In this document: one piece after another, positions 50,301 to 62,794 of the stretch
How the letters are laid out: each line of letters opens with the position of its first letter
How positions within the stretch are numbered: the first letter of the stretch is position 1
Assembly: GCA_037178975.1 (NCBI GenBank)
Contig: JASJZH010000004.1
Coordinates: 5,022,001-5,086,000 of the forward strand
DNA from: Oscheius tipulae
Taxonomy: Eukaryota; Nematoda; Chromadorea; Rhabditida; Rhabditidae
Length of the DNA: 64,000 nt
Reading direction: 5' to 3'
The notes under the pieces: model-generated
Seen by the model: the letters and a program-made list of their open reading frames with translations, nothing else
Told to the model about the DNA's origin: nothing
The model's database searches: none
Made by a program: the position numbers and the translations under genes

Positions 50301-50411
50301 TCAAGGGAAGGAATGGGGGAGGGAGGGTTATAATGCCCTTTATACGTCTAGAGTCACGAAATGGATTCTCTTTGTGTTTTCTTGTACTTTTTCTCGGCAA
50401 TTTTGGCCAAC
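47351..50411. repeat. Gene-poor stretch with GC-rich hairpin repeats
   Basis: Hairpins GACGGC-TGC-GCCGTC (47578-47592) and GCGGC-TGC-GCCGC (47615-47627) lie close together, with a related CAGCTTCGCCGC near 47890. The first shares its stem with the hairpin at 21258. A CGGACGGACGGAC run lies near 47995. The rest, to 50411, has no supported exon; a possible exon near 49140-49200 on the minus strand is too short to judge. Confidence 0.35.
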
Positions 50412-50633
50412 TCTCCCTCCGTCGGGAAGATTCTCGTAGCCTCCTTCTTCTTCATCATTGGCTCCGGTCGTCTTGCTCTTCTTCTTGTTTTTCTTTTTAG
50501 ATAGCTTGTCCTTGGTTGAATTTTCCGTCTTCTCCTCGGACTTGGATGATGCAGCTGAAGTCGGATCCGATTTGGGAACTTCTAAGTTGGACGAAAAAGT
50601 GGGTGGGGCAGTAGTCATTGTCGACTGCTCCAT
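50412..50633 (-). CDS. Candidate first exon with Lys-rich and YENLP motifs
   Basis: Reads MEQSTMTTAPPTFSSNLEVP..., then a Lys-rich run (KKKNKKKSK) and an acidic end with EEGGYENLPDGG, 74 codons to a GTTGGC donor in phase 0. The composition (Ser/Thr/Lys/Glu) resembles a cytosolic N-terminal tail, and YENL resembles an adaptor-binding tyrosine motif. No downstream exon is matched, so function is unknown. Confidence 0.35.
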
Positions 50634-52873
50634 TTTGCCACAGCCGAAGACGAGACGGCGTGAATAGCAATAGAAGGCAGAACATTTTGAATGAACGTGA
50701 TGGATTCAATGCAAATAGATGCACATGTCACGACATCCAAATCTCGCTCGACAACGTACTAGTGTGTTTATTGAGGGTGAAAACTTCTGTTTACAACCCA
50801 TCTTTCCGATGCCCTTAAATAAAATATCTCCCTCCGAAACATTTGGTTGTATATACAAATCACGGAAGTTTCTGCGGCAACCCTCGAGATCATTAATGGA
50901 CACGAGAGAAGTAGATCTTTGAGTTGTTTTAGTTCAACCTAATTGCTAGATATGGATAGTGGTCTGTGAGAGAAAGAGACGCCTAATTTGAGGTTCAAGA
51001 GACCATTAGGTGCTTGGGAGTTAGCGTTTCTCGGGAGCGAAGAAGAAAGTAAATGGGCGTGGAGGACATCCTAGAAAGTGTATTCCCACCTTCGGTACTC
51101 TTTGATTCGAAGACGTAATGCAAACTCTGACTTCCCAATGACTTACTCTAACTTCCAGAAAGCATTTTTAAAACAAAATTTTGTATATACACGAGCGTTT
51201 CAAAGTATACGTTGGAAACATCTATAACTTGTTCAAAGCGGGTAGAAATCGCAGGATTGCAAATATTGGGGACAGTAAGCAAAAACGAGGAGACTGATTG
51301 ATCTTCCTCGAAGAGAATGATCTCTTCCGGTTCTGTGTCTTTTCTCCGAAGACTCTTGGGAAGATGGACAAGGAGAAAAATATAGCGGGAAGAATTCCCA
51401 CGGATGATCCCGGCTCAACATGATGAAAAACGGAACGGGACGTGGGCAATTAGTGGGAAGGACAGACTTACGACCCTTTGAAGAAAATGTCAGTTGTCCA
51501 AAAATCTCGAGGAGGCCGACAGAAAAATGGGATACGGATGTGGCAAGACGAAGAATAAATTACATCTCAAGTCTCATTCTACAATAGAAGGACAGACTGG
51601 CCAGAAAGGAACCTCCAAAAAAGCGTCTGTGGCATGGAAGATGAGCCCTCGCGTCAGAATCCTCTAATTAGAGGCCAGATTTCGAAGATCGGAAAGAATC
51701 AGAAACTAGATGGAACAGACACAAAATGATAGGGGTAACCTGGCAATAAACTGCCAAGAAAGCCATTAGGCGTAGACGATGTGAGTCCAGAATGCAAATT
51801 TGGCCACTCGACCTTCGCAACATCTCCCTCTTGTTAGGGAGAGACCACAGATCGTTGCCTCAAAAAGTGAAGAAGGCTGTTAGATTTAGAATGGTTATGA
51901 ACGAAAAGAGGCAAAATGATCAATGAGTCAAAAGTTTCTGTGGAAAACAGGAAGGAAGTTGCCATAAATCGAGTGCTGAAAAGAAGAAAGAGCTGGCGCT
52001 ATTCAGAACAATTGGTTCAAAAAGTGGCCACGTTTTCTCAGACTCGGTTAGACTTCCATGGATGAGGTCCAAAGAACTCGATGCGACGGACACTTTTTAT
52101 GTGTGAACATCTTCAAAAACTCATTTTAGTCTTAAATCAATTTGATTCGAAGACGAGCTAGAGTTGCTGCAAGAACTAAGAAGATCTTTGATTCCGGAGA
52201 GCTACAGTAGATCTTTCCATAGTTAAGGAAAAGAGGAGCTTTTAGCAAAATGCGCATAATCTCTGGCGCTCTAATAGATGGACCTCAGGCGATAACGAGC
52301 GGCTGACGAGTCAAGACCATTCATTCTTCGTTTTTGCTTCCAGGAAGGTAAGGATATGTGTGACAGGACTCTAGGGAAACAAGCAGACAAAGACAGCTTA
52401 ACATGTAATTGCAAGAACTGACAGCTCATTGCTAGAACGCACGTTTCGTCCTGCTATACTGATAGGAACATAGCGCGGTGAATGATTTTAAAAGTTCCTC
52501 CTCTGATCCGCTCAAGTACATTGGAAATGTGTGAAAACGACGAGGAGGTTGTACGCCATTTGTTAATTATTCTGTTCACTTTCTCATGGTTGGCAGGGAT
52601 CATAAGAATAAACAAGGGTTGGAGGTAAAAACTGGACAGAGCCATTACTTATAAACGAGGAACAACTGTTTCTCAGGGAATGTGAATCTCAGCACAAAAT
52701 ATTTTGGACGATGCAAGTTTACAGTTTGCAAAAGGAGCTTGAAGGAAACATAGTTTTAGGGGGCTTTCTCTCCTCTCTAAACACAAAAGTATAATTAAAC
52801 TTTTTTTTTTTAACTCGGGCGTCGTTCTAAGTTTAATTTCGCCACTCAATCATTTAAACTGGATCTTGGATGT
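50634..52873. other. Intergenic region, nothing supported
   Basis: Scattered short frames only. A poly(T) run lies at about 52800, just after the stop side of the zinc-finger gene. Confidence 0.4.
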
Positions 52874-54268
52874 CTACTGGAAGGTGGAGAAATGGTTGAG
52901 CTGAGGATCCTTCACTCCCTGGCACCGGCAGTTTTCAAAATCGTCGGCACAGAAAGGATGGGCATAGCCACATCCAATGGCAGTCGAACGACACACCGGA
53001 TAAAATCTAAAAGATGTGTTAAAAAAAAAGCTGAAGAACTTACGCGCACTGCTTGTGAGGATGCCAGAGCGAACAGTTATTCTCGGATCGATGAGCACGA
53101 CTCTCCCAACGAGGACATTGCGGAGCAGGCTTCTTGGGGTCTTTCGGGTGGATACTGGGTCCGGAGCCATTGAAAGGATTTCGACGCAGGAGATGTTCTT
53201 GAACTTGACCAAAGAATGGATTCTGACTCTTCTTCACTGAGTACGGCTTGAAATTGTTATCCTGCTTGAAAGAGGGATGATTGTAGACAGTTTTGATCGG
53301 AAGAGATCCTCTTTCGAATGAATTGATAAACGGATTTGTTTTCTCTGACTCAGACACTTGGAAAGGGTTTCCTCCACCTCCAGGACGATTTGCTTTTTCA
53401 GTTTCCTTGCTCATTTGATCCTTCACCTCGTCCCATTCATTGGTCTGGTCTGTAGTATTCATATCGGGTTCAGGGAAGCTGTCCCATCCATTGCCAGGGC
53501 GAACAGTCTCCAAATTCTGTACTTCCTCTTCGATTTCGAGGCAGGCCTCTTCTTCCTCACTGCTCTCATTCTCCGGCTCTTCGATCTCTGCGTATTCTTC
53601 TTCGTTCACTTCCTCATCACCTTCAAGCACACCGTGGATCCAGCTGTTCATTTCAGTCAGCTTGTTCAGAACAGAAGACAGACTATTACTTAGAGTGAAA
53701 TGAAAACTTGACTAACCTCGAGTGAAGTTCGCGAAGAGACTGACTGGCAGTAGAATTGTGTTCAACGGAGGTCGTCTCCCATTGAGGCAGTTCAAAGGAG
53801 CAGTCGGCGATTTCGTAGAAGGAAGTCTCGGTTCCGGGCGGATAGAAGATGGCCAACTCCCAACTGCGAGGCAGTTCGTCCCAAAGAGACATGTACTCTT
53901 CGTCTCCAGTGATCATGATCAGCTGCATGTTTTCTATCCAGTCCAGATTCAGTACACGACGAGAAATATCCCTCTCGTATGATTCCTTCACAGACAGCAG
54001 CTCCGCGTTCTCCGAGATATTCTTAGCCGCATCGACAATCTTCGACGGAGTATTAGACTCGTCATAGCAGAAGATGAAGGCATCGCACGACGAGATCGAC
54101 AGTTTGGACTTTACCTGAAGCTTCAGTTAGATGAGAAGGAGGAGTGAGACTTACGAAAGTGAGCAGTTTGTCGATGTCGGAACAAGGCGCGGAAGGGTAG
54201 TTGTAGAAGATGTAGTTGGCTCTAGTCACGTCCTCTGATTCATTGAGAGGATAGATTTGACTAGACAT
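52874..54268 (-). CDS. Zinc-finger protein with Nab2/ZC3H14-type CCCH and a novel N-domain
   Basis: The start ATG 54268 lies behind an acceptor (TTTGCCAG, near 54297). Four or five exons with very short introns (one only 28-34 bases near 53690) end at TAG 52874. The N-terminal about 170 residues have alternating hydrophobic strands, including DAFIFCYDES and MQLIMITGDEEYMSLWDELP, which recall the strand-Asp layout of PIN/NYN-type nuclease folds; that is only a guess. The middle is very acidic (EEYAEIEEPENESSEEEE) followed by repeated NPF motifs (GNPFQ, TNPFIN, QNPFFG, RRNPFNG) that could bind EH domains. The C-terminus has CAFYPVCRSTAIGCGYAH, a CX5CX6CX3H finger as in poly(A)-binding Nab2/ZC3H14, preceded by a divergent finger (NNCSLWHPHKQC). 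Confidence 0.7.
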
Positions 54269-56647
54269 TCGGCAGTTGAGCAGACAGTTTGAATGATCTG
54301 GCAAACTCCGACAAAACTTTTCATGTCAGAAATAAACCTTTTTCAAATCAACGTTTCTTGAAAGTTGTTTTTGAAAAAAAAGAACTTTTTATATAACGTC
54401 TTATTTTTAAATGCTTTCTTGATTCAGAACATAGTTCTCTTCCATTGAGCGCTTTCGCTGCGTATCAGCTCCAACCCCGCATCAGCCATTTTTGCGCAGA
54501 CGCAAGATGCTACCTTGACAGTTGCATTTGCCAGTTCCCTCTTTTTTAAACAGGGGTACATTCTCTATTTTTGAACAAGTTATTGTGTTCTTGAGTTCTT
54601 GAAATTCCAAACAACAAAACCAATGCTCGAGTTCATAGTCTATGTGGAAGAGTGGGCTCTTACAGATTTTCTGTCCGTTGTTCTTTCTCCGAGGAACTCT
54701 TGATAATTTGCTATTTTGCAGACAGAAACAGTCTACATCTTCCAAAGAGAACTGAGACTTAAGGCTGAAACAATCGTCTTGATACCGGTTGAAAGAGCCA
54801 TTTCCGGCGAGATTATTGTCCTAATCTGTGGGTTCTAATCCTCGGCCTCCCTTTCTTTTCTGCAATCGATTGAGAGGCTTTGATCCCTCTCCGTATGGCC
54901 CCTCCGGCCAGGCCAGCATCCATAATTGTCTAATTAAGCATTTGCTCTCGCGCCCTCGACTGACCATTGCTTCCTTGCTCTTAATAAATTGGCGGCCATT
55001 ACCAATTCGTTGGTAGCTCCAACTGCCTCTAATGGCCTGGAAAGCCTTTTCTCTTCGAAGAAAATCTCTTGTATCCAAGTCTCTCTGCGCGTTTATGTGC
55101 ACGCCGACTAGTGTCTCTGCCTCGCTCTTTATAAATATTTGCTTCGCGCCCCCCGAATTTACGTGTAGAACTTGCAATTCTCCGTCTTTTCTGATTCAGT
55201 CCGAAGGAAGCAGCGCGGAAAAACACGAATTTGAGGTCAAGGATCTCTTCACTATCACTTCTCTGAAACAGCAGTTCTTGGTTCGTAAGAGACTCTCCAT
55301 AGTATCAGTTCCCAGCAATGGCATCCAATGTGTGTCTTTGTTTACTCAGCTTATCACCTATGAGCGTAGACACTCTCCTTATTCTGCAACAGAAGGGCCA
55401 CCACGTACCCACCTCCCCTCATATATTCTCATCCAATTCTCATTTCGAAGCCTCTTCTTTATTGCCAGTACAACGTATTTTTATCGTTCGAATAGTGTTT
55501 GCTCGATGAAATTCGACGCCTGTCGGCTATTTATTTCAGTCTGCTACTACAACTACAGCATCTCTTTCATTCTCCCTTTTCCATAGTGACTCACCCCTTT
55601 ACAACATTTCCGCGTGGTTGCAGTTAGTCATTTCATTGTTTTTCCTCTTCTTTATCAGACCCGGAGAGAATGCCAACGGGAGGTATGTGCTCTGACCCCG
55701 AGAGACTGTCGGAATTACGTCGCGCGTCTGTTTGTGCCCCATGGTGTGTCATATCTTTGCGCTCCTCAAACACGGGGTCAGCTATGCCAAAATGCCCTCT
55801 GTAGTGTCCATTCCTGAACACAACCATTCGAAGTTGCCTCAGCTGTCACACCGATTTTTGACATTGTCGACTGATCGTCAATTATTTTTAAAGAGAGTTA
55901 TCCACGTCGCGGCCGGCAACAACAGCTCTTTCAAAGGTCAAGCCTAAAGCACCTTTTGGTCTTTCTTTTGAAGGCAAAGAGCGTTTTGCGACACGAGGCA
56001 ATCGGAGGCCGATGAATGCATCGATTCCTCTCGGAGAGGCGAACTTCTTTTTTCCATTAGGCGACGTCTCTTTTGGCTGTCAGCTGCTGCGTCCGTCCGA
56101 ACTTTTGTGGACACAGTCCACGAGCCTCGCTCTGATTGTCTCTCGGCAATTATTCACGAGACTTGGCGCCTCGCCATTTATGCGACTCTTTAGAGGAGTT
56201 GAAGCTGCGACCAGATTGCCCTCAGGGCTTGGCCATAACTCTCGGCCACCCCTCTATTTTCGACTCTGCACTTTGCAATTGACTCTCGACCTCTTCTGAC
56301 TCTCTAAACCAACTTTTCCGACGTTCATTACATTCGAGTCAAAAGACCTTCCTTTTTTTCTAGTCGTTCATTTTCGCTGGATACAGCTGCACTGCACTTG
56401 CAGCTGCTTCCAGCCGTTTCCTTTCCAAAACTTCATTCCTACGGTTTTCGTCTCTTAGAGTCTGTTGACTACTGGTTGTTTTACATCTTAGCCAAAATAA
56501 ATACTACAAATGGTTTTGTAGTCTACCATTTCTCGGGTTCTTTTTTTGACACAATTCTTTTCCGATCACTCCGTCAAAATTGTAGGGAAATGTCGTTACG
56601 AAAAACGATGAGCTAACGACTATCCACTTATCGTATAGAGAGTTATC
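54269..56647. promoter_or_regulatory. Divergent upstream region of the zinc-finger and p120-catenin genes
   Basis: 2.4 kb between two head-to-head genes. The plus-strand frame at 55032-55586 (184 codons) is the longest unexplained one but shows no family content, splice structure or plausible start. The region is pyrimidine-rich on the plus strand from about 55100 to 56600, as an outron or long 5' UTR might be. Confidence 0.35.
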
Positions 56648-59600
56648 ATGAACAGTTGGCTACAAGAACCGATGGAGGTGATTCCTGAGGAGGGTGAGGA
56701 GTGGCCGTCGACGGCCAATCGGTTGGCAAAGACCACGCGAAAGAGGGAGATTTACACCTCGGAACAAGTGGATACACTCGTCAGGTCAGCCTGACAACCT
56801 GTGGTTGTTGTTGTGCTTGCTTTCTTTCGTTTTATTGGACTCGCATGCTTCGTATTGTGGACATCCTTCGATTGACTCAATATCCACATGAGTATTTTGA
56901 TCTCTCGAGGGACTCCAATTGAATTACCGCCCTCTCAGACACACCTCTTACTATTGCATATCTCTATCTGACCCCTATTCTTTAACCGACAGACCAATCC
57001 TTTTCTCATGTTTGTTCGTCTTTCCCGCCCGAATCGGTCCAGGTTTTAACACTATAGTGACCCTTGAGTAAGCGTCTGTTTGCCCTCCCTGGGTCATTCT
57101 TCTCCTTCCGTCCGATTAATTTCCTTCTTCAAGATCTCTCCTCCAGACCTTGATTAATTTCCCATCACGGCATGGTTGTTGTGCGTGATTATTCTGTTCG
57201 TGATTCGTAAGTTTTGTGGCGCATGTTCGCTTCCCGTCTTTTCTAGACAAAACATCTGGAATTTCAGCACTGTCCCTCAGGAAACCATCCCCTCCGATTG
57301 GATCATCGAAAACGAAATCGTGGAGCCTGAGTGAGTACAACGGGTTCAGATCAATGAGTAATGCTCCAGAATGGCGACATCGTACGTGACGGAGTCTCTG
57401 GCTGGCCCACACAGTGCCAGGGGAACATCTTACTCATACACCTATGAGTCACACTACGACAATCCTCCGGAAATCGAGGAGGAAGTAGTCGAAGGAGCCC
57501 ATCAGACACACAAGGTAGGAATTTTTTTTGAAAAAATATAGTTTCTTCTAGATTACGAGAGTTACAAAAGTAACAACAACTCGCAGTGTTCGGCAAATCC
57601 CCGTCTGCTCCCCATACGGCGATCTCTATTTCGACTCCTCGGGTCTACCGACTCCTTCGCCAGTTGTTGAAATTGACAGTCCTGTAGACGCCTTAGGTAT
57701 CAGGTACTCGTACTCTTTCGACTGTTTTAAAAAAAAAGTCATCAGATTGAGAGATGAACATCTGGAAGACCGGGCTGCTCCACCTCCCGCTCCTCCGATC
57801 CAAGGACGTTATGGTCCGGGTAATTATGCAGTTCCCGGTCCTCCAGGAGCAATAGACATTTTGGAAGTTGGACCGGGAGAAGTCACAATGTCATGGAGTG
57901 TCCCAGATCCTGTTAAAGAAGCCCCTGTCATAGGGTACCAGGTAGAGGTGATTAGGAAGAAAGTCATACCCATTACAGATAGAAGTAAGAGAGCTCAATG
58001 AAGGAGAATGGGAGAGATGTCACGACCAATTGTTAGCCGACAACACCTGTACGAGTGAGTTTCGTCCATTTTTATTGGTCGTGAAAGAGATCCGATTGAC
58101 CTTGAGCGAGACATCTCCCGCTGTCTCTTCTCACCTCTCATCTCTTTTCGCCCTTTCTCTGTACAGCTGTCAGCTGAGTGTCGCCTTTATTAAGTGTTTT
58201 TATTCCCTCGACGAGCATATTCCTGTTGTCCCTCTCACACTCTCTCGGGGGACAACTTCGGAGTCCGTGGCTAACCGACCTTGGCTAATGTGACGAAGGG
58301 CTTGGGCCACCAGAGAGGGTCGGGCTCAGATTTCATCAAAAACTTGGCGTAGAGGTTGTTTCAAACAATGAAGGATTTCAGTAACTAACCTGGAGTCCGC
58401 GAATGAACTGCAGTTTCGAGTATCGGCTGCTGGTCACAACGGCTTTGGTCCTCCGTCCACGGCTTCTATTCCCGTCCGAGTCCATTTTGGCTCTGACTCC
58501 TCTTCAGGTACATTTTCTTGTGGTTCTCAAATCATCAAAACTTCAGTCAACCTCCCGAAAGCTCCTGGACGACCAGTTGTGACGTCCGTCGACGGACATT
58601 CGGCCACGATCGAGTGGGAAGCCCCAGTCACTGATACTCAGTCCTATCCGATTGCTGGCTATTTGATCGAGTACAGAACTTTCGGAACAAGTGACTGGAT
58701 GGTCGCCTGTGATACGTTAGTTGTAGAAAGGAGGTTTATTGGTACGTTATATTCGTTCACTGGCTAATAAGAACGTTTTTAGTGGACAACCTTCGCTCGG
58801 ACGGAGTCTACGAGTTCAGGGTTCGAGCCAAAAATGCCGAGGGGCTTGGTGCTCCAAGTAAATCTTCTGGTGCAACCCATATCAAAGGTTCGGTTCAGTT
58901 TTTGTTGGCATTCTTTCAAAAGTAGGCTCAAAAATATTGGCGCGAAATGTGAAATATCTCTTTTGATATTTTCTCTTAGTCAGCCTACTTTTCTCCTCCT
59001 TATGCTGATTTTTATTGCTGGTTCGACTGAAAAAGTTGATTGCTAGCAAACATAGCGAGTTCATCTTTTAAAAGTTATTCCTTAGACGAAGGCCGGCGTC
59101 CTACATTCAGCAATCCGGCACTCGGCATGGATCGACCAGAAGTTCCTCGAAGAGGGCATCTAACTGACTCGGAAGTCCCCTCGCCAGGTCAGCCACAGGT
59201 ATTTCGTTCATTTTTGATTCACTCTAATATCATTTTCAGTTGGTAGAGGCCGATATGGATTGGGTGAAACTCGAGTGGGATGCCTCAAAAGAAGGAGCAG
59301 GCTATATAGTCGAGTTTCGCGAAATTGGCGATCCCCATTGGTACACCGCCAATCAACAACCTATCGATATCAACTGCATCCATGGTTAGTCTCTTTTTCA
59401 TCCATACTAACCATAAAATTTCAGTGGAAGGTCTCCGTGCTGGATCAACTTACGAGTTCCGTGTAATTAGTGTCTTTGGTGGCAAAGTCTCGCAGCCGAG
59501 CGAAGTCTCAGATGTTATCAACCTTCGACCACGTTGGAAACGTAGGCGCCCTTTACTTTTCTCAATTAACCGACTTTTATAGCTGCTGGCCTAAAAGGAG

Positions 59601-62206
59601 TTCCACAAAAATTACAAGCCCCCGAATATCTTGAAATTGACGGCGATCGAGTCTCCATTTGTTGGCTTCCAGCCAATAGTGCCCTTCCCGTGACCGTAAG
59701 TCATTTTTCCTTCTAATTGATTTTGCGAATCCAGGGCTACGACGTAGAGTTTCGAGATTTCCAACAAGACGCCGGCTGGTATAAAGTCAACGATACACCT
59801 GTTCGAGCCTGTAAAATGACTGGTTGGTTGTTTTGTTGAGCGTTCTCACAATTCTATTCCAGTGGGAGATTTGATCGTCGGCCACGAGTATCAGTTCCGC
59901 GTCCTTGCTCACAATACGGCGGGACTCTCGGAGCCTTCAGACCCCTCACCTCCAATCACAATTCAGCCAGGAAAAGATGTGAAATATGTCGAAGCAGAGC
60001 GCTTTGGCGCCGTGCATTTGCTACAAGACGAAATGGTTCGCGAATCGCCGCCTCTACCCGAACGAGATGACTCTCCTCCACCGCTCAGGAGAGGTCCTAA
60101 CAATGGAAATTGTAAGTTTCTGTGCTTCTTCCTATTTAGTCGTTACTGAGCATAAATAAGTTTTGCGAAAACGGTATATTTTTTCAGTGCAGTGGAGAGA
60201 CCCGTCGCTGAAAGAAGTCATCGAATATCTCGACAGCCCGGACAAGGAAAAACAGCGCAACGCGAGTGGATATTTGCAGCACCTGACCTTCAAAGACCAG
60301 CTGATCAAAGACGAAACGAGAGATTATGGCGGAGTTCCAAAACTGGTCAAACTTCTGAGGAGTGATGTTCCGGCTATTCAGAAAAACGCTGCAGCTTGTT
60401 TAAAAAATCTTTCTTTCGGCAGAGAAAACGAAAAGAACAAGGTATTCTGTTTGAATTTCTCAAATACAAATTAATTATAGCTGGCAATTCTGGATGCCGA
60501 TGGAATAAGAGTTCTGGGCGCTCTTCTCCAGACCACACATGATGCTGGAATCAAAGAAGAGGCGACAGCAGCGTTATGGAATCTGTCGTCGACCGATATG
60601 CTCAAGCCAACCGTTCTCATGTACTGTACAGACGCTCTCGCTCAACAAATTGTCGTTCCCGGAATTGGATTTCAATCAAATGGACTGGCTAATGGAAATG
60701 TTGATCCACAGCGACACTACGGTTCGACTCTGTTCAAAAATGCCACGGGTGTTATTAGGTATCTGTTCTGAAGTCTATTTCAAAGCCATTTCCAGGAACA
60801 TATCAGCAACGAATGCTGCAGCTAGGAGACAACTTCGAGAATGTCCGAATCTGATCGAAGGTCTCGTCCATTTCCTCACAATCGCCATTCAAAGGAACAA
60901 CGTGGATTCGCCGGCCGTGGAAAATGCTGTCTGTGTGTTGAGGAACCTCAGCTACCGAATCCAAGAAGCAGTTGACCCGAATTACGATCCTGCTGCAGCT
61001 CATGTCGCCTATTTGAAAGCGTCGGCCAAATCAGCTCCAAACAGTCCGAAGCCGAAGAAAAAGGAAAAGGAGAGCAAGAAGAAGGATCATCCGAAGGAAG
61101 TGCCAAAAGGAGCTGCCGTTTTATGGCAAGCACACGTCGTCCGTCTCTATCTCAAACTTCTACAGGAGGCATCGAACATGGACACATTAGAGGTTACCCC
61201 ATGCATATCTCTGTCTAATAAACTGTTTCAGGCATCGGCTGGAGCTATACAAAACCTCGCAGCATGCCATTTTCCTCCAAGTGTTGAAGTTCGAACCGCA
61301 GTTCGTGTGGAGAAAGGTCTTCCTGTACTGGTGGAACTGATGCGTCAACAAGAAGATTTCTTGGCCTGTGCAATCGCTACAGCTTTGAGGAATCTCTCTT
61401 TTGACCCTAGAAATAGGGATTTGATAGGTTATCCATTTCCACTTTTTCCTGAGACCGATGTTTTCAGGCAAATTTGCGCTGAGAGACCTGCTGGAGAAGC
61501 TGCCCCAGCCTGATAGACCACGGTCAAATATTAGTGACCAGACAATTTGTGCAGTTCTTGGAGTTCTTTTTGAGATCGTCCGAAGCAGTGCCGCCTTCAC
61601 GAGAGACGTTCACGAACAGAAGGGTTTGTTGTTGTTGTTGTTTTTATATATTGTACCGCTTTATCCGCAGCCAATTTGGCTGCCTTTCTGAAAAAATTAC
61701 GTTGTAAAAACTCGCAAATAGGTTGGACAATTTCAGGAACTGACAAATTACGTGGATTGGCGCGCAGTTATCCGACCTACTCGCAACGCGTCTGCCGTTA
61801 CGCATCCCACGTTCTGTACATGATGTGGCAGCACAAGGAACTTCACGATGGATTCAAGAGGAGTGGACTGAAAGAAGCCGACTTCTATGCTGGACCCAAT
61901 AAGAGCGCACGAGGAGATTCGACCACACTAGCTCGACCGATCTCGAGTCAAGGAAGAGAGAAACCAGTGCAACCCAATGCGGACGACACATTCAGCAGTG
62001 GAGGCTACGGATCCGTCGGCGACAATCCAGTACGTTTTGTTTCTCAGTCTTTTATCATTATTGTTCAGCAACATCTCTACCCGCAACACCCATCCAGTCG
62101 AAATGGAGTCCCGATGCAGAGGATGCCTCCTCCGAAGTCGAGCCCTGAACCGCTCTATGCTTCAGTCCGAAAAGGACCTCGTGGCGTCGATGACAGCTGG
62201 GTTTGA
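56648..62206 (+). CDS. jac-1: p120/delta-catenin with FN3 domains (JAC-1 type)
   Basis: Armadillo protein that binds the cadherin juxtamembrane tail at cell junctions. Exon 1 (56648-56784) begins MNSWLQEPMEVIPEEGEEW; ATG 56648. An N-terminal region (TRVTKVTTTRSVRQIPV) is followed by about four fibronectin type III domains at roughly 57830-58500, 58560-58870, 59240-59540 and 59610-59975. Landmarks are VTMSWSVPDP, ATIEWEAPV, VYEFRVRAKN, VKLEWDAS, YEFRVISVFG and YQFRVLAHNTAGLSEPSD. Armadillo repeats start at WRDPSLKEVIEYLDSP and include QKNAAACLKNLSFG, EATAALWNLSS, CVLRNLSYRIQEAVDPNY and ATALRNLSFD. A Lys-rich insert lies near 61050-61100. The protein ends DSWV, the PDZ-binding motif of vertebrate delta-catenin and ARVCF. 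FN3 domains in a p120 protein are a nematode JAC-1 trait. Poly(A) signal at 62491-62496. Confidence 0.95.
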
Positions 62207-62490
62207 TCTCTTAACGATACTCCTTCCAAAAAGCCATGACTTCCTGTTGAATTCATCTTCATTCTAACCGGTACTCTACGCTTCATTTCATTGTAATTTT
62301 TGCCATACATGTGATTCATTTTGTATACCACTTTATACGCCTCTTTGACTACTTACACATTACACATCCTGGTTCAATATTTCACTTACAAGTTACTTTC
62401 TCCTATGTCACAACTTGTTTCCCTCTCACAAAAAACGTTATCTCATCAAAAGATGTTCTATTACGGCCCAGAAGGTTAAAATGTACCGCA

Positions 62491-62496
62491 AATAAA
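62491..62496 (+). terminator. Poly(A) signal of the p120-catenin gene
   Basis: AATAAA, 285 bases after the stop and just before repeat copy B. Confidence 0.55.
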
Positions 62497-62520
62497 GTAA
62501 ATTGCAGTCAAAGACTTTTC

Positions 62521-62706
62521 AGTTTCTCTAACCCGCCTACAAGTTTCCCTTCAGTCGAGCTACCCTTACAGAAGCAACATTGTCTCAACAAATTTACTCC
62601 CAAATTGACTCGACTTGCAAACAATTAGTGTGCGCACAAAGTAGTGCACACTAATTGCAATAACGGCTTCAGACACACAAACAGAGACGCGAGAACAATT
62701 TAAAAT
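62521..62706 (-). repeat. Dispersed hairpin repeat, copy B
   Basis: Inverted copy of the element at 37581-37765 with scattered substitutions and a shorter CTGT run. It has the same central hairpin of CAATTAGTGTG arms. It sits between the p120-catenin 3' end and the SET gene 3' end. Confidence 0.8.
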
Positions 62707-62794
62707 AGATAGGAAAAGTGAACAATATAGTCGATGCAATAAGATTTGTTAGGGACAACAGGTAAATATTATGTATATCATAAAGTAAGGGGCT

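Noticed and set aside
55032-55586. A 184-codon plus-strand open frame
   Set aside because: No family content, no introns in a genome where nearly all genes are split, and a composition matching its pyrimidine-rich surroundings.
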